A stretch of 16,104 nucleotides of DNA from JBBSEZ01 sp038239195. GTDB lineage: Bacteria; Planctomycetota; Planctomycetia; Gemmatales; Gemmataceae. The notes below the pieces were generated by a model that was given only the letters and a program-made list of their open reading frames with translations, was not told the DNA's origin and did not search any database. The translations under genes and the position numbers were made by a program. Each line of letters starts with the position of its first letter. Position 1 is the stretch's first letter. Of the stretch, positions 1 to 6,017 are shown in pieces. The stretch lies in the NCBI GenBank assembly GCA_038239195.1, contig JBBSEZ010000223.1, positions 1-16,104 of the forward strand, given 5' to 3'.

Positions 1-1
1 C

Positions 2-121
2 AGCACGGCGTTGAACGGGGATTGGGACCACTTTTTCACGTTCCGCATCGAGCAGGAAACCCAACGCCTCCACCCCCATCGCGGCCTGTTGGAGGCTGTT
101 TCATGGCCCATGGCGGTCTAG
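2..121 (+). CDS. C-terminal end of a probable transposase-like protein (partial)
   Basis: The reading frame starting at base 2 is open from the window edge to a TAG stop at 119-121 and gives 39 residues, including NGDWDHFFTFRIEQETQRLH. The composition (acidic-aromatic NGDWDxFF followed by a charged stretch and His residues) looks like real protein. It resembles the tails I associate with ISKra4-type transposases of planctomycetes, but this is recall from a short fragment. The rest of the gene lies outside the window. The following 140 bases contain no gene and would hold the right end of an insertion sequence if this is one. It could equally be the tail of another hypothetical protein. Confidence 0.4.
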   Translation, partial: STALNGDWDHFFTFRIEQETQRLHPHRGLLEAVSWPMAV

Positions 122-140
122 CGGACGGCCGGTTGCGCCC

Positions 141-238
141 GTTTCAATCGCGTGACGTAGGGACTTTGCTCCTTTTTACCTCCGAAATCGCCCATTCCGT
201 TTCATTCCGGGGCGTTTCGTTTCAAAAGGGTGACGTGT
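141..238 (+). repeat. Pair of imperfect 20-bp direct repeats in non-coding DNA
   Basis: Positions 141-160 and 219-238 both begin GTTTCAA and share GTGACGT, with 15 of 20 bases matching and 78 bp between the starts. They lie just downstream of the transposase-like fragment. They could be part of an element end or a regulatory site. Only two copies exist, so this is not a CRISPR array. Confidence 0.3.
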
Positions 239-260
239 CAGGGAATGGGGGGGGCCAGGG

Positions 261-407
261 TCATTCCCGTCCGAGGATGGCGTCGAGCGACCAGCGGCCC
301 CGGACGTGCATTCCCGCCTGGCGGCAGTGAGCCAGGACGTCGGCGTCGTGGCGCCCGGCGCCTTCAAGGGCGCAGGCTTGCACCGATAAGCGGTCGGGCG
401 CCGAGCC
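261..407 (-). pseudogene. C-terminal remnant of a small conserved-looking protein
   Basis: On the minus strand the frame between a TGA at 408-410 and the TGA at 261-263 encodes 48 residues containing ADVLAHCRQAGMHVRGRWSL and ending in LDAILGRE. It has a well-balanced composition unlike the Arg/Pro-rich shadow frames. There is no ATG near its beginning. It overlaps the end of the broken membrane-protein gene in another frame, so it may be that protein's true C-terminus after a second frameshift, or the tail of a separate lost gene. I do not recognise the family with confidence. Confidence 0.35.
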
Positions 408-844
408 TCAGGTGAAGGCGCATGTCTCGGGAAACGAGGGCCTGGACGACGAGGAGCGAGACGACGAGGAAGATCGGGTTGTTGATGAAGAAGAACGGCA
501 CCACGCACCACGCCAGGGCCCTGCCGAGCGGCTTCCCGGCGGAGAGGAGCCCGGCCGCGGCGAGGGCCGCCGCCCCCAGCAAGAAGAAGTGCGCCACAAG
601 GCAGCCAACGAGGAGGGCCTCCGTCGAATCGAACAACGAGGAGGGCCTCCGTCGAATCGAACGGCGGGGGCGCGACCGCGACGAAGAAGGCGCCCCCGAC
701 CGCCAACAGAAGCGCGATCGTCCCCATGATTGCGAGCCCCGTGCAGGCGAAGCGCGCTTCGAGGGGCACGGACGCGAACATCGGCTTGGAGAGCGACGTC
801 TCGGGCCCCTCATGGACTGCCCAGATCAGGAAGAGGCCCCGCAT
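364..844 (-). pseudogene. Small multi-pass membrane protein gene disrupted by a 28-bp duplication
   Basis: The minus strand encodes a hydrophobic protein in two frames. The N-terminal part (ATG at 844 or 781) contains IMGTIALLLAVGGAFFVAVA and reaches FDSTEALLV. The C-terminal part repeats FDSTEALLV and continues with VAHFFLLGAAALAAAGLL and INNPIFLVVSLLVVQALV to a stop at 364-366. The two halves are out of frame because bases 607-634 are tandemly duplicated at 635-662 and 28 is not a multiple of three. Deleting one copy restores a single protein of about 150 residues with three membrane segments. Neither start has a convincing ribosome site. The function is unknown. It is a recent pseudogene, a slipped-strand variant, or a sequencing/assembly artefact. 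Confidence 0.6.
607..662. repeat. 28-bp perfect tandem duplication
   Basis: The unit starting AACGAGGAGGGCCTCCGTCG at 607 is repeated exactly at 635, and the match ends at 662. Period 28 shifts the reading frame of the minus-strand membrane-protein gene that contains it. Confidence 0.95.
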
Positions 845-1131
845 CGAGCGGAGCGAGGGCGCTTTCTCCGGCGCGCTCCATCGCTCAGAGTAGTCCGCGG
901 CACGGGCCCGGGCCAGCGCCCGTCGCGCGGGCCGGGCGAGCGCTGCTTGTTGTTTGGCCCCTCCGCTCTGGGTGACGGCACTCGCGCTGGCGAACGTTGC
1001 GGCAGAAGGGCGCCCGGGCCCGTTGGCCGCGCACCGGCGGCATGTCGGGGGGGCGCCTTTCCTGCTACGAGAACTTTTGGTAGCCTGAATCGGTCTTGCG
1101 GGGCACTTGGGAAACCTCACCGGGAGCGCAC
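845..1131. other. Non-coding stretch between divergent genes
   Basis: No frame here gives balanced protein. The open frames are Arg/Ala/Pro-rich and look like GC-driven shadows. The stretch separates the minus-strand broken membrane-protein gene from the plus-strand receiver/ATPase gene and would carry the promoters of both. I see no clear -35/-10 pair. Confidence 0.5.
1122..1126 (+). promoter_or_regulatory. Ribosome binding site deciding a GTG start
   Basis: GGGAG lies five bases before GTG 1132. The same frame has a TTG further upstream at 1096, but no ribosome site precedes that codon, and the receiver domain begins directly at 1132. Confidence 0.55.
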
Positions 1132-2043
1132 GTGCCAAGAGTCCTTGTCGTCGAGGATAACGCCGCCGAGGCGGAGCAGTTCCGGCTCTTGCTGGAAGGG
1201 GCTGGCTGCGAGGTGTTACTCGCGGCCAACGGCCAGGAGGCTCTCGGCCTCCTCCGCAACGACGTGCCCGACGTGGTCTTCACGGACCTGGACATGCCGG
1301 TGATGAACGGGCTGGACCTGGTGCGGGCGGCGCGGCGCGACCACCCCGCCCTGCCGATCATCCTGCTGACCGCCACGGGTTGCGGGGAGGCAGCCGTGCG
1401 TGCCCTCCACGAGGGGGCGGCGGGATACGTGCGCAAGACGAACCTGGCCCGGGAAATCGTCCACGTCCTGGGGCACGTTCTGTCGATCGTCCGGGCCCTC
1501 CCCTCGCAGACACGCGTGTTCGACTGCCTGAGCTACGACCAGGTCGGCTTCGTTCTCGACAACGACCCGGCCCTGGTGCCGCCCCTGATCGGCTACCTGG
1601 AGGAAGTCGCCGCGATCTTGCACCCCTGCCAACGAGCTGAGCGGGTGCGCGTCGGGCTGGCGCTGCACGAGGCGCTGCTCAACGCCATCCAGCACGGAAA
1701 CCTGGAGCTCAGCACGGACCTGCGCCAGCAGTCCGAACAGGCGTTTCAGGGCCTCGGCGAACAGCGGCGCCGGCAGCCGCCGTATTCGGACCGGCGGGTG
1801 CGCGTCCAGGCCACGCTGTCCCGAGAGGAGGCGGTCTACGTGGTGGAGGACCAAGGCCCCGGGTTCGACCCTTCCGCCCTGCCCGACCCGACCGACCCGT
1901 CCAACCTCGAGCGCGTCGGCGGGCGAGGCTTGACGCTCATGCGCGCGTTCATGAGCCAGGTGGACCACAACGCCAAGGGCAATCGGGTTACCATGCGGAA
2001 GAGCTATCTGCCCGTCGCGCTCCCGGGGACGGACGCGCGCTGA
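1132..2043 (+). CDS. Response-regulator receiver fused to an RsbW-like ATPase domain
   Basis: This 303-residue cytoplasmic protein (GTG start) has two domains. Residues 1-120 form a CheY-like receiver: PRVLVVEDN provides the acidic pocket (E8, D9), D52 in FTDLDMP is the expected phosphorylation site, T80 sits in IILLTATG, and K102 is the conserved lysine. Residues 145-295 form a GHKL/HATPase_c domain of the anti-sigma kinase type, with an N-box containing E180 and N184 (ALHEALLNAIQHGN), a G1 box DQGPGFD (240-246) and a G2 box GGRGL (263-267). No H-box or dimerisation domain for classical histidine kinase activity is visible. The inferred role is a switch that phosphorylates or sequesters a partner, such as an anti-sigma antagonist, under control of receiver phosphorylation. 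No STAS-domain or sigma-factor gene is adjacent. An insertion (residues 195-222) separates the N-box and G1 box. Confident for the domains, not for the partner. Confidence 0.88.
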   Translation: MPRVLVVEDNAAEAEQFRLLLEGAGCEVLLAANGQEALGLLRNDVPDVVFTDLDMPVMNGLDLVRAARRDHPALPIILLTATGCGEAAVRALHEGAAGYVRKTNLAREIVHVLGHVLSIVRALPSQTRVFDCLSYDQVGFVLDNDPALVPPLIGYLEEVAAILHPCQRAERVRVGLALHEALLNAIQHGNLELSTDLRQQSEQAFQGLGEQRRRQPPYSDRRVRVQATLSREEAVYVVEDQGPGFDPSALPDPTDPSNLERVGGRGLTLMRAFMSQVDHNAKGNRVTMRKSYLPVALPGTDAR

Positions 2044-2102
2044 CGGCGGACTTTCTGAAGGGCCTCTGAGCGATCCTTCCCCAACGAAAAGGGCCGGGCG
2101 GA

Positions 2103-3095
2103 ATGAAAGCAACGGTCGTCGCGATGCTGTCTCTCGGGGCACTGCTGGCGCACCTTCCCGCTGCCGAGCCTCCCACGGAAGTCGGCAAACTGGCCTCGGC
2201 CATGAAGCCCGGCGAGTGGAGGGAACTGCGGTCCAAGGGCTACGATTCCGCCAAACTCATGCGCGACGAGGACATTCTGGCCTACGCCGGCAGGGCCGCC
2301 TGGGACGAACGCTCCCAGCAAGTGCTGTTCGTGGGCCAGGTCCACCTGAAGGGGCCTCCGACGTTCATCGCCTATTCGGCCAGGGAGAACGGGTGGAAGC
2401 GCATGCCGACGCCGAAATGGGCCGAGAAACTGAAGTGGTTCCACGCCTACGAGAACAACGCGGCCGACTCCGCACGCGGCGTGTTTTTTCATCATGCCAG
2501 CGCCTCGACCCACGTTCACAGGTACGACGTGGCCAAGGACAGGTGGACGACGTTGCCCGACCTCAAAGCGGCGACCGGCCACGGCACGGCCCTGGAGTAT
2601 TTCCCCGCCATGAAGGGCCTGGTGCGGGTGTACGGTGGCGGCACGTGGTTCTGGTCCGAAGAGAAAAACACCTGGTCGCAACTCGCAGCCAAGCTGGACA
2701 TGGGGCCTTATCACAACTTCGCCGCCTCCAGCCCCAAATTCAAGATGGTGCTGTTCGGCGGCGGCAACGGCAGCAAGAAGATCTATCGCCTTGACGCTCA
2801 GGGCAAGATTACCGCGGGCAAACAGGCGCCCGTGGGCCTCGGCATCGGTCGCTCGCTCAACGTGGTCGATCCCGTGTCTGGAGAACTGCTGGTCCTTTCC
2901 AAGGACAAGAAGTTTCTCGCCTACCATCCCGGCAAGGACGAGTGGCGGGAACTGCCGGCCACCGACGGGCCGACCGCGAAGTACGGCGGCCACAGCGTCT
3001 CCGCGGCAGCGCTGAGCAACTACGGCGTGGTCCTGTTCTTCTCGTCCCGGCCGCAAGGGATGAAGACGTTTCTGTACAAGCATGCAGACAGGTGA
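2103..3095 (+). CDS. Exported kelch-like beta-propeller protein
   Basis: This 330-residue protein starts at ATG 2103, 59 bases after the receiver/ATPase gene. Residues 1-20 look like a signal peptide (Lys at position 3, a hydrophobic core AMLSLGALLAHL, and a plausible cleavage site LPA-AEP). The rest is rich in the kelch-type blade pattern: YDVAKDRWTTLPDL (141-154), VRVYGGGTWFWSEEKNTWSQL (about 174-194), MVLFGGGNGSKKIYRLD (215-231) and FLAYHPGKDEWRELP (271-285). Each pairs a hydrophobic strand with Gly-Gly and a W-x-x-L/P turn, and I count about five or six blades, some degenerate. No catalytic motif is seen. It is probably periplasmic or secreted and may bind a carbohydrate or protein. It is a separate transcription unit or a loose partner of the gene before it. 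The family is clear; the function is unknown. Confidence 0.8.
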   Translation: MKATVVAMLSLGALLAHLPAAEPPTEVGKLASAMKPGEWRELRSKGYDSAKLMRDEDILAYAGRAAWDERSQQVLFVGQVHLKGPPTFIAYSARENGWKRMPTPKWAEKLKWFHAYENNAADSARGVFFHHASASTHVHRYDVAKDRWTTLPDLKAATGHGTALEYFPAMKGLVRVYGGGTWFWSEEKNTWSQLAAKLDMGPYHNFAASSPKFKMVLFGGGNGSKKIYRLDAQGKITAGKQAPVGLGIGRSLNVVDPVSGELLVLSKDKKFLAYHPGKDEWRELPATDGPTAKYGGHSVSAAALSNYGVVLFFSSRPQGMKTFLYKHADR

Positions 3096-3104
3096 CAAAG
3101 GCCA

Positions 3105-3120
3105 TTGGCCGACTGGCCAA
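3105..3120 (+). terminator. Possible hairpin terminator after the kelch-like gene
   Basis: A perfect inverted repeat TTGGCC-GACT-GGCCAA (6-bp stem, 4-nt loop) starts ten bases after the stop codon of the kelch-like gene. No T-tract follows, so termination is only suggested. Confidence 0.3.
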
Positions 3121-3133
3121 AGCTGGGCTCGCC

Positions 3134-3292
3134 TCATGCCCGGGAGCGAACGGCCTTTCGCACGGCGGCGAACACGGCGTCGCGCCGCTCCCGGCTGCGG
3201 AACCAGATTTCCTCCTCGCCCCTGGCGCGGTCGATCAGCACGAGGCGGTCCGCCCTGGACGCGGCCCCTCGCCCCCGATATATTACCGTCAC
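3134..3292 (-). CDS. Small unrecognised ORF, possibly a gene remnant
   Basis: On the minus strand, GTG at 3292 opens a frame of 52 codons ending in TGA at 3134-3136. The product reads RLVLIDRARGEEEIWFRSRE and ends RDAVFAAVRKAVRSRA: alternating hydrophobic strands followed by an amphipathic helix, with balanced Glu, Ile and Phe use unlike shadow frames. The frame stays open upstream of the GTG into the complement of arsR, so the true gene could have been longer, with its 5' part replaced when the arsenic island arrived. No good ribosome site precedes the GTG, and the frame overlaps the presumed arsR promoter. It could be a short independent protein or the tail of a truncated one. Confidence 0.42.
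   Translation of the reverse strand: MTVIYRGRGAASRADRLVLIDRARGEEEIWFRSRERRDAVFAAVRKAVRSRA
3256..3284 (+). promoter_or_regulatory. Candidate sigma-70-type promoter of the ars operon
   Basis: TGGACG (3256-3261, four of six to TTGACA) is followed after 17 bases by TATATT (3279-3284, five of six to TATAAT). This is the only AT-rich spot in the area. Transcription would start near 3291 and give a leader of about 25 nt before the arsR ATG. Confidence 0.42.
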
Positions 3293-3304
3293 GTTATATT
3301 CCCG
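3277..3304 (+). promoter_or_regulatory. 12-bp direct repeat over the promoter, candidate ArsR operator
   Basis: GATATATTACCG (3277-3288) and GTTATATTCCCG (3293-3304) match at 10 of 12 positions, 16 bp apart, and the first overlaps the proposed -10 box. ArsR repressors usually bind AT-rich sites at the -10 region, so position and composition fit. A direct rather than inverted arrangement is unusual. Confidence 0.35.
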
Positions 3305-3315
3305 GGGCCACCTCC

Positions 3316-3684
3316 ATGTCGCCGTCCGCCACCGCCGCCCGCCAGATGGGCCTGAAGTTCCGGGCCCTGTCCGACCGCACGCGCCTGCGCATCCTTCACC
3401 TCCTCCAGAGAGGGGAAATGTGCGTGGGCGATCTCGTGTCCGTCCTCCGCGTCGAGCAGCCGAGCGCGTCGCGGCACCTGGCGTACCTGCGCCGCGCCGG
3501 GCTGGTCGTCGTCCGCAGGGCGAAGGCGTGGAGCTACTACTCCCTGGCGCCGGCGGGATCGCCGTTTCACCGGAAGTTGCTCGAGTGCCTCCGCGAAGCA
3601 GCCGCGGAGGCCCCGGATGTGCTCGCCGACGCCGTCCGCGCCGCCCGCCTCGAGAAGACCGGCGGGTGCTGTTCCGAATCGTGA
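3316..3684 (+). CDS. arsR: ArsR/SmtB-family metalloregulator
   Basis: This 122-residue winged helix-turn-helix repressor has ATG at 3316; the frame is open upstream but only the part from here looks like the family. LKFRALSDRTRLRILHLL (13-30) is the hallmark N-terminal helix pair, and QPSASRHLAYLRRAGLV (48-64) is the recognition helix. The classical metal-binding motif CVCD is present as CVGD (C36, Gly at 38), so the usual second cysteine is missing. The extreme C-terminus carries C118-C119 (TGGCCSES), which may complete a trivalent arsenic site; ArsR proteins with displaced C-terminal cysteines are known. It is expected to repress its own operon (arsR-arsM-glycosyltransferase-aquaporin-arsC) and release DNA on binding arsenite or methylarsenite. 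arsM follows after 12 bases, with GAGGAG overlapping the arsR stop. Confidence 0.93.
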   Translation: MSPSATAARQMGLKFRALSDRTRLRILHLLQRGEMCVGDLVSVLRVEQPSASRHLAYLRRAGLVVVRRAKAWSYYSLAPAGSPFHRKLLECLREAAAEAPDVLADAVRAARLEKTGGCCSES

Positions 3685-3696
3685 GGAGAAACGACC

Positions 3697-4575
3697 ATGT
3701 CCGAGCAGATCGTGGACCAGGTGCGCGACCGCTACGCCGCCGTGGCGGCGAGCGACCTTTCCAGCCACCACGCCGGCGTGCGGGCGGTCGCCGAGGCGTT
3801 CGGCTACGCCCCGGAAGAGCTAGCGGCCGTGCCCGCCGAGTCCAACATGGGGCTCTCCTGCGGCAACCCGACGGCGACGGCCAACCTGCGCCCCGGCGAG
3901 ACGGTCGTGGACCTCGGCTGCGGCGGCGGGCTCGACGTGCTCCTCGCGGCGGGCAAGGTCGGCCCGACCGGCAAGGCCATCGGCATCGACATGACGCCCG
4001 AGATGCTCGAGCGCGCCCGGGCCGGCGCGGCGCGCGTCGGGGCCGGCAACGTCGAGTTCCGCCTGGCGCAGATCGACCGGCTGCCGCTGCCCGACGGCTC
4101 GGTCGATTGCGTCATCAGCAACTGCGTCATCAACCTGGCGCCCGACAAGCCGGCCGTCTTCCGCGAGATCTTCCGAGTGCTCAAGCCGGGCGGTCGGCTC
4201 GCCGTGAGCGACATTGCCCTCAAGAAGCCGCTGCCGGAGGAGCTCGCCCGCGACGTGATGGCCTACGTCGGCTGCATCGCCGGCGCGGTGCCGATCGACG
4301 ACTACCGCCGCGCCTTGCAGGATGCCGGGTTTGCCGCCATCCAGGTCGTGGATGCCGGCAAGGACCTCAACGCTTACGCCAAGGTGGAGAACCAGGCCGC
4401 CTGCTGCGCCCCGCCCATGCTCTCGTCCTCGAGCTTGCCGATGGCCGGGTGCTGTTCGCCGGCGGCAGAGCAGCCGGCGCCGGGCGTCCATCAGGGGCTG
4501 GCCGATCTGCTGCTCCGCTACAACGTCAACGACTACGCCGCCAGCGTCCAGGTCTACGCCCTCAAGGCGGGCTGA
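3697..4575 (+). CDS. arsM: Arsenite S-adenosylmethionine methyltransferase
   Basis: This 292-residue cytoplasmic enzyme transfers methyl groups from SAM to trivalent arsenic. The SAM site is VVDLGCGGGLD (70-80), followed by GIDMTPEML (96-104). The three cysteines expected in ArsM are present: C55 in SNMGLSCGNP, C143 in SNCVINLAPDK and C193 in AYVGCIAGA. The family-typical tail YNVNDYAASVQVYALKAG closes the protein. Two extra cysteine pairs, C236-C237 and C252-C253, lie in a Ser/Pro-rich segment just before this tail and may help deliver arsenite. Length is normal for bacterial ArsM. It sits 12 bases after arsR, has an excellent ribosome site, and supplies the methylated arsenical that ArsS downstream is expected to use. 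Very sure of the assignment. Confidence 0.97.
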   Translation: MSEQIVDQVRDRYAAVAASDLSSHHAGVRAVAEAFGYAPEELAAVPAESNMGLSCGNPTATANLRPGETVVDLGCGGGLDVLLAAGKVGPTGKAIGIDMTPEMLERARAGAARVGAGNVEFRLAQIDRLPLPDGSVDCVISNCVINLAPDKPAVFREIFRVLKPGGRLAVSDIALKKPLPEELARDVMAYVGCIAGAVPIDDYRRALQDAGFAAIQVVDAGKDLNAYAKVENQAACCAPPMLSSSSLPMAGCCSPAAEQPAPGVHQGLADLLLRYNVNDYAASVQVYALKAG

Positions 4576-4592
4576 CTGTCGCCGTCCCGGCC

Positions 4593-4599
4593 GGAGGAG
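4593..4599 (+). promoter_or_regulatory. Strong ribosome binding site for the first glycosyltransferase gene
   Basis: GGAGGAG lies four bases before GTG 4604. It fixes the start of the gene, although the same frame is open for hundreds of bases upstream inside arsM. Confidence 0.7.
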
Positions 4600-4603
4600 C
4601 TTC

Positions 4604-5329
4604 GTGCGGCTCAGCGTCATCATCCCCACGCTCAACGAGGCCGGCTACCTGGCGGCCGCGGTCGCTCAGGCCCGGCTTCGGGCGGCGCTGGGCCCGCCCC
4701 ACGAGATCATCGTGGCCGACTGCGGCTCCGCGGACGGCACGGCGGGCCTGGCGGCGCGGCTGGAAACGCAACTCGCCCAGGGGCGGCCCGCCTTCTCCAG
4801 TCGGGCCGCCGCGTTGAATGGAGGGGCGGCGGTCGCGACCGGCGACGTCCTGCTGTTCCTCGACGCGGACACGATGGTCCCACGCGGCTACGACCGCGCC
4901 ATCCGGCAGGCCCTGGGCGGCCCCCAGGTCGTCGGCGGGGCCTTCGAGTTCGCCCTGGACGGCCCGCAACTTGGCCTGCGCCTCGTGGAGGTGATCAACC
5001 GCGTGCGCTACCGCCTCTGGCCGCTCTACTACGGGGACCAGGGCGTCTTCGTCCGCGCCCTCGCGTTCCGGCAGGTCGGCGGCTACCCCGAGCGACGACT
5101 GCTGGAGGCGTCGGACTTCTGCAAGCGACTGGGCAGGCGAGGCAAACTGGTGCTGGTCCGCAAGTACGCGCGGACCTCGGCGCGGCGGTTCGTGGAGGGC
5201 GGCATCTACCATGTCCTGGCCCACGACTGCCGGATCTGGTGGCGGGACCTACTCGGCCTGCCCACGGAGCAGTTCGGGCCCGCCTACCAGGAGGACAACC
5301 TCCTCCGGGGCGCACGCCGCTCGGCCTGA
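4604..5329 (+). CDS. GT2-type glycosyltransferase of the arsenic operon (divergent paralog)
   Basis: This 241-residue protein starts at GTG 4604. The N-terminus RLSVIIPTLNEAGYL and HEIIVADCGSADGT (33-46) form the GT-A nucleotide-binding fold, and LLFLDADT (83-90) holds the DxD metal/nucleotide-sugar motif (D87, D89). YYGDQGVFVRALAFRQVGGYPE (142-163) is the acceptor region shared with TIGR04283 transferases. At 168-172 it reads EASDF, where the second copy in this window has MEDVF. The C-terminus (199-225) has an extra Trp/His-rich segment, with IYHVLAHD and IWWRDLL. No membrane helix is obvious, so it is probably cytoplasmic or peripheral. It lies 28 bases after arsM and 10 before the aquaporin gene, which implicates it in sugar transfer to an arsenical or related acceptor. 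Donor and acceptor are unknown. Confidence 0.85.
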   Translation: MRLSVIIPTLNEAGYLAAAVAQARLRAALGPPHEIIVADCGSADGTAGLAARLETQLAQGRPAFSSRAAALNGGAAVATGDVLLFLDADTMVPRGYDRAIRQALGGPQVVGGAFEFALDGPQLGLRLVEVINRVRYRLWPLYYGDQGVFVRALAFRQVGGYPERRLLEASDFCKRLGRRGKLVLVRKYARTSARRFVEGGIYHVLAHDCRIWWRDLLGLPTEQFGPAYQEDNLLRGARRSA

Positions 5330-5339
5330 AGGGGGCCCG

Positions 5340-6017
5340 ATGAGGAAGCTGGCCGCGGAACTGTTCGGCACGTTCGCCCTGATCTTCGCGGGCACCGGGG
5401 CCATCGTCGTCAACGCCGCCAGCGGCGGGGCCGTCACCCACGTCGGCGTCGCCCTCACCTTTGGCCTGATCGTCCTGGCCCTGATCTACGCGCTGGGCGA
5501 CGTTTCGGGCGCGCACCTCAACCCGGCGGTGACGCTCGGCTTCTGCCTCGCCGGGCGCTTCCCGGCCCGAAGCGTGCTGCCCTACGTCGTCTGCCAGTGT
5601 ACCGGCGCCTTGCTCGCCAGCCTGCTTCTGCGGCTGCTCTTTCCCGACGACGCGACGTTGGGGGCCACAAGGCCCGCTGGCCCGGTAGCCCAGTCGTTCG
5701 TCCTGGAACTGGTCCTCACCCTGTTCCTGATGTTCGTGATTCTGTCGGTCAGCACGGGTGCCAAGGAGAAGGGGGTGATGGCAGGCGTCGCGGTCGGCGC
5801 CGTCATCGCGCTGGAGGCCCTGTTCGCCGGCCCGGTCTGCGGCGCCTCGATGAGCCCGGCTCGCTCGCTGGCCCCCGCCGTGGTGTCGTTGCGCCTCGAC
5901 CACCTCTGGGTCTACCTTACCGCGACCCCGCTGGGTGCCGGGCTGGCTGTCCTGGTCTGCCGCTGCGTCCACGAAGGCCCCTGCTGTTCCCTCCAATCCG
6001 CGGAGCCGAGCCCGTGA
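5340..6017 (+). CDS. aqpS: Aquaglyceroporin (MIP family), probable arsenite channel
   Basis: This 225-residue inner-membrane channel starts at ATG 5340 with AAGGGGG upstream. It has about six hydrophobic segments and the two MIP half-helix loops: GAHLNPAVTLG (57-67) with a normal NPA, and GASMSPARSLAPA (168-180) with SPA in place of NPA, followed by the selectivity-filter Arg (R175). By hand alignment, the residue matching the AqpZ filter histidine is small (A161), suggesting a wider pore. The C-terminus is Cys-rich (C207, C209, C215, C216). The gene overlaps arsC by four bases (GTGA), so the two are translationally coupled. An aquaporin next to arsC is known from the Sinorhizobium meliloti aqpS-arsC system, where arsenite made by the reductase leaves through the channel. 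The gene name is given by that context; other small neutral solutes are possible. Confidence 0.9.
   Translation: MRKLAAELFGTFALIFAGTGAIVVNAASGGAVTHVGVALTFGLIVLALIYALGDVSGAHLNPAVTLGFCLAGRFPARSVLPYVVCQCTGALLASLLLRLLFPDDATLGATRPAGPVAQSFVLELVLTLFLMFVILSVSTGAKEKGVMAGVAVGAVIALEALFAGPVCGASMSPARSLAPAVVSLRLDHLWVYLTATPLGAGLAVLVCRCVHEGPCCSLQSAEPSP

Noticed and set aside
141..238. Possible CRISPR repeats because both copies begin GTTTCAA.
   Set aside because: There are only two diverged copies with a 58-bp gap, no third unit, and no cas gene nearby.
1096..1131. Use of the upstream TTG at 1096 as start of the receiver/ATPase gene.
   Set aside because: There is no ribosome site before it, the added 12 residues are not part of the receiver fold, and GTG 1132 has GGGAG at good spacing.
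176..1138. A 320-codon minus-strand ORF taken as one gene.
   Set aside because: Only its middle (about 660-844) is the N-terminal half of the membrane protein. The rest is low-complexity Arg/Pro/Ala sequence, and the true continuation is in another frame after the 28-bp duplication.
2004..3137. A 377-codon minus-strand ORF opposite the kelch-like gene.
   Set aside because: It is antisense to a gene with a clear signal peptide and blade repeats; the antisense product has no domain pattern and no ribosome site.
3105..4817. A 570-codon plus-strand ORF over arsR and arsM.
   Set aside because: It is an out-of-frame shadow, very rich in Arg, Gly and Pro. The arsR and arsM frames carry all expected motifs.
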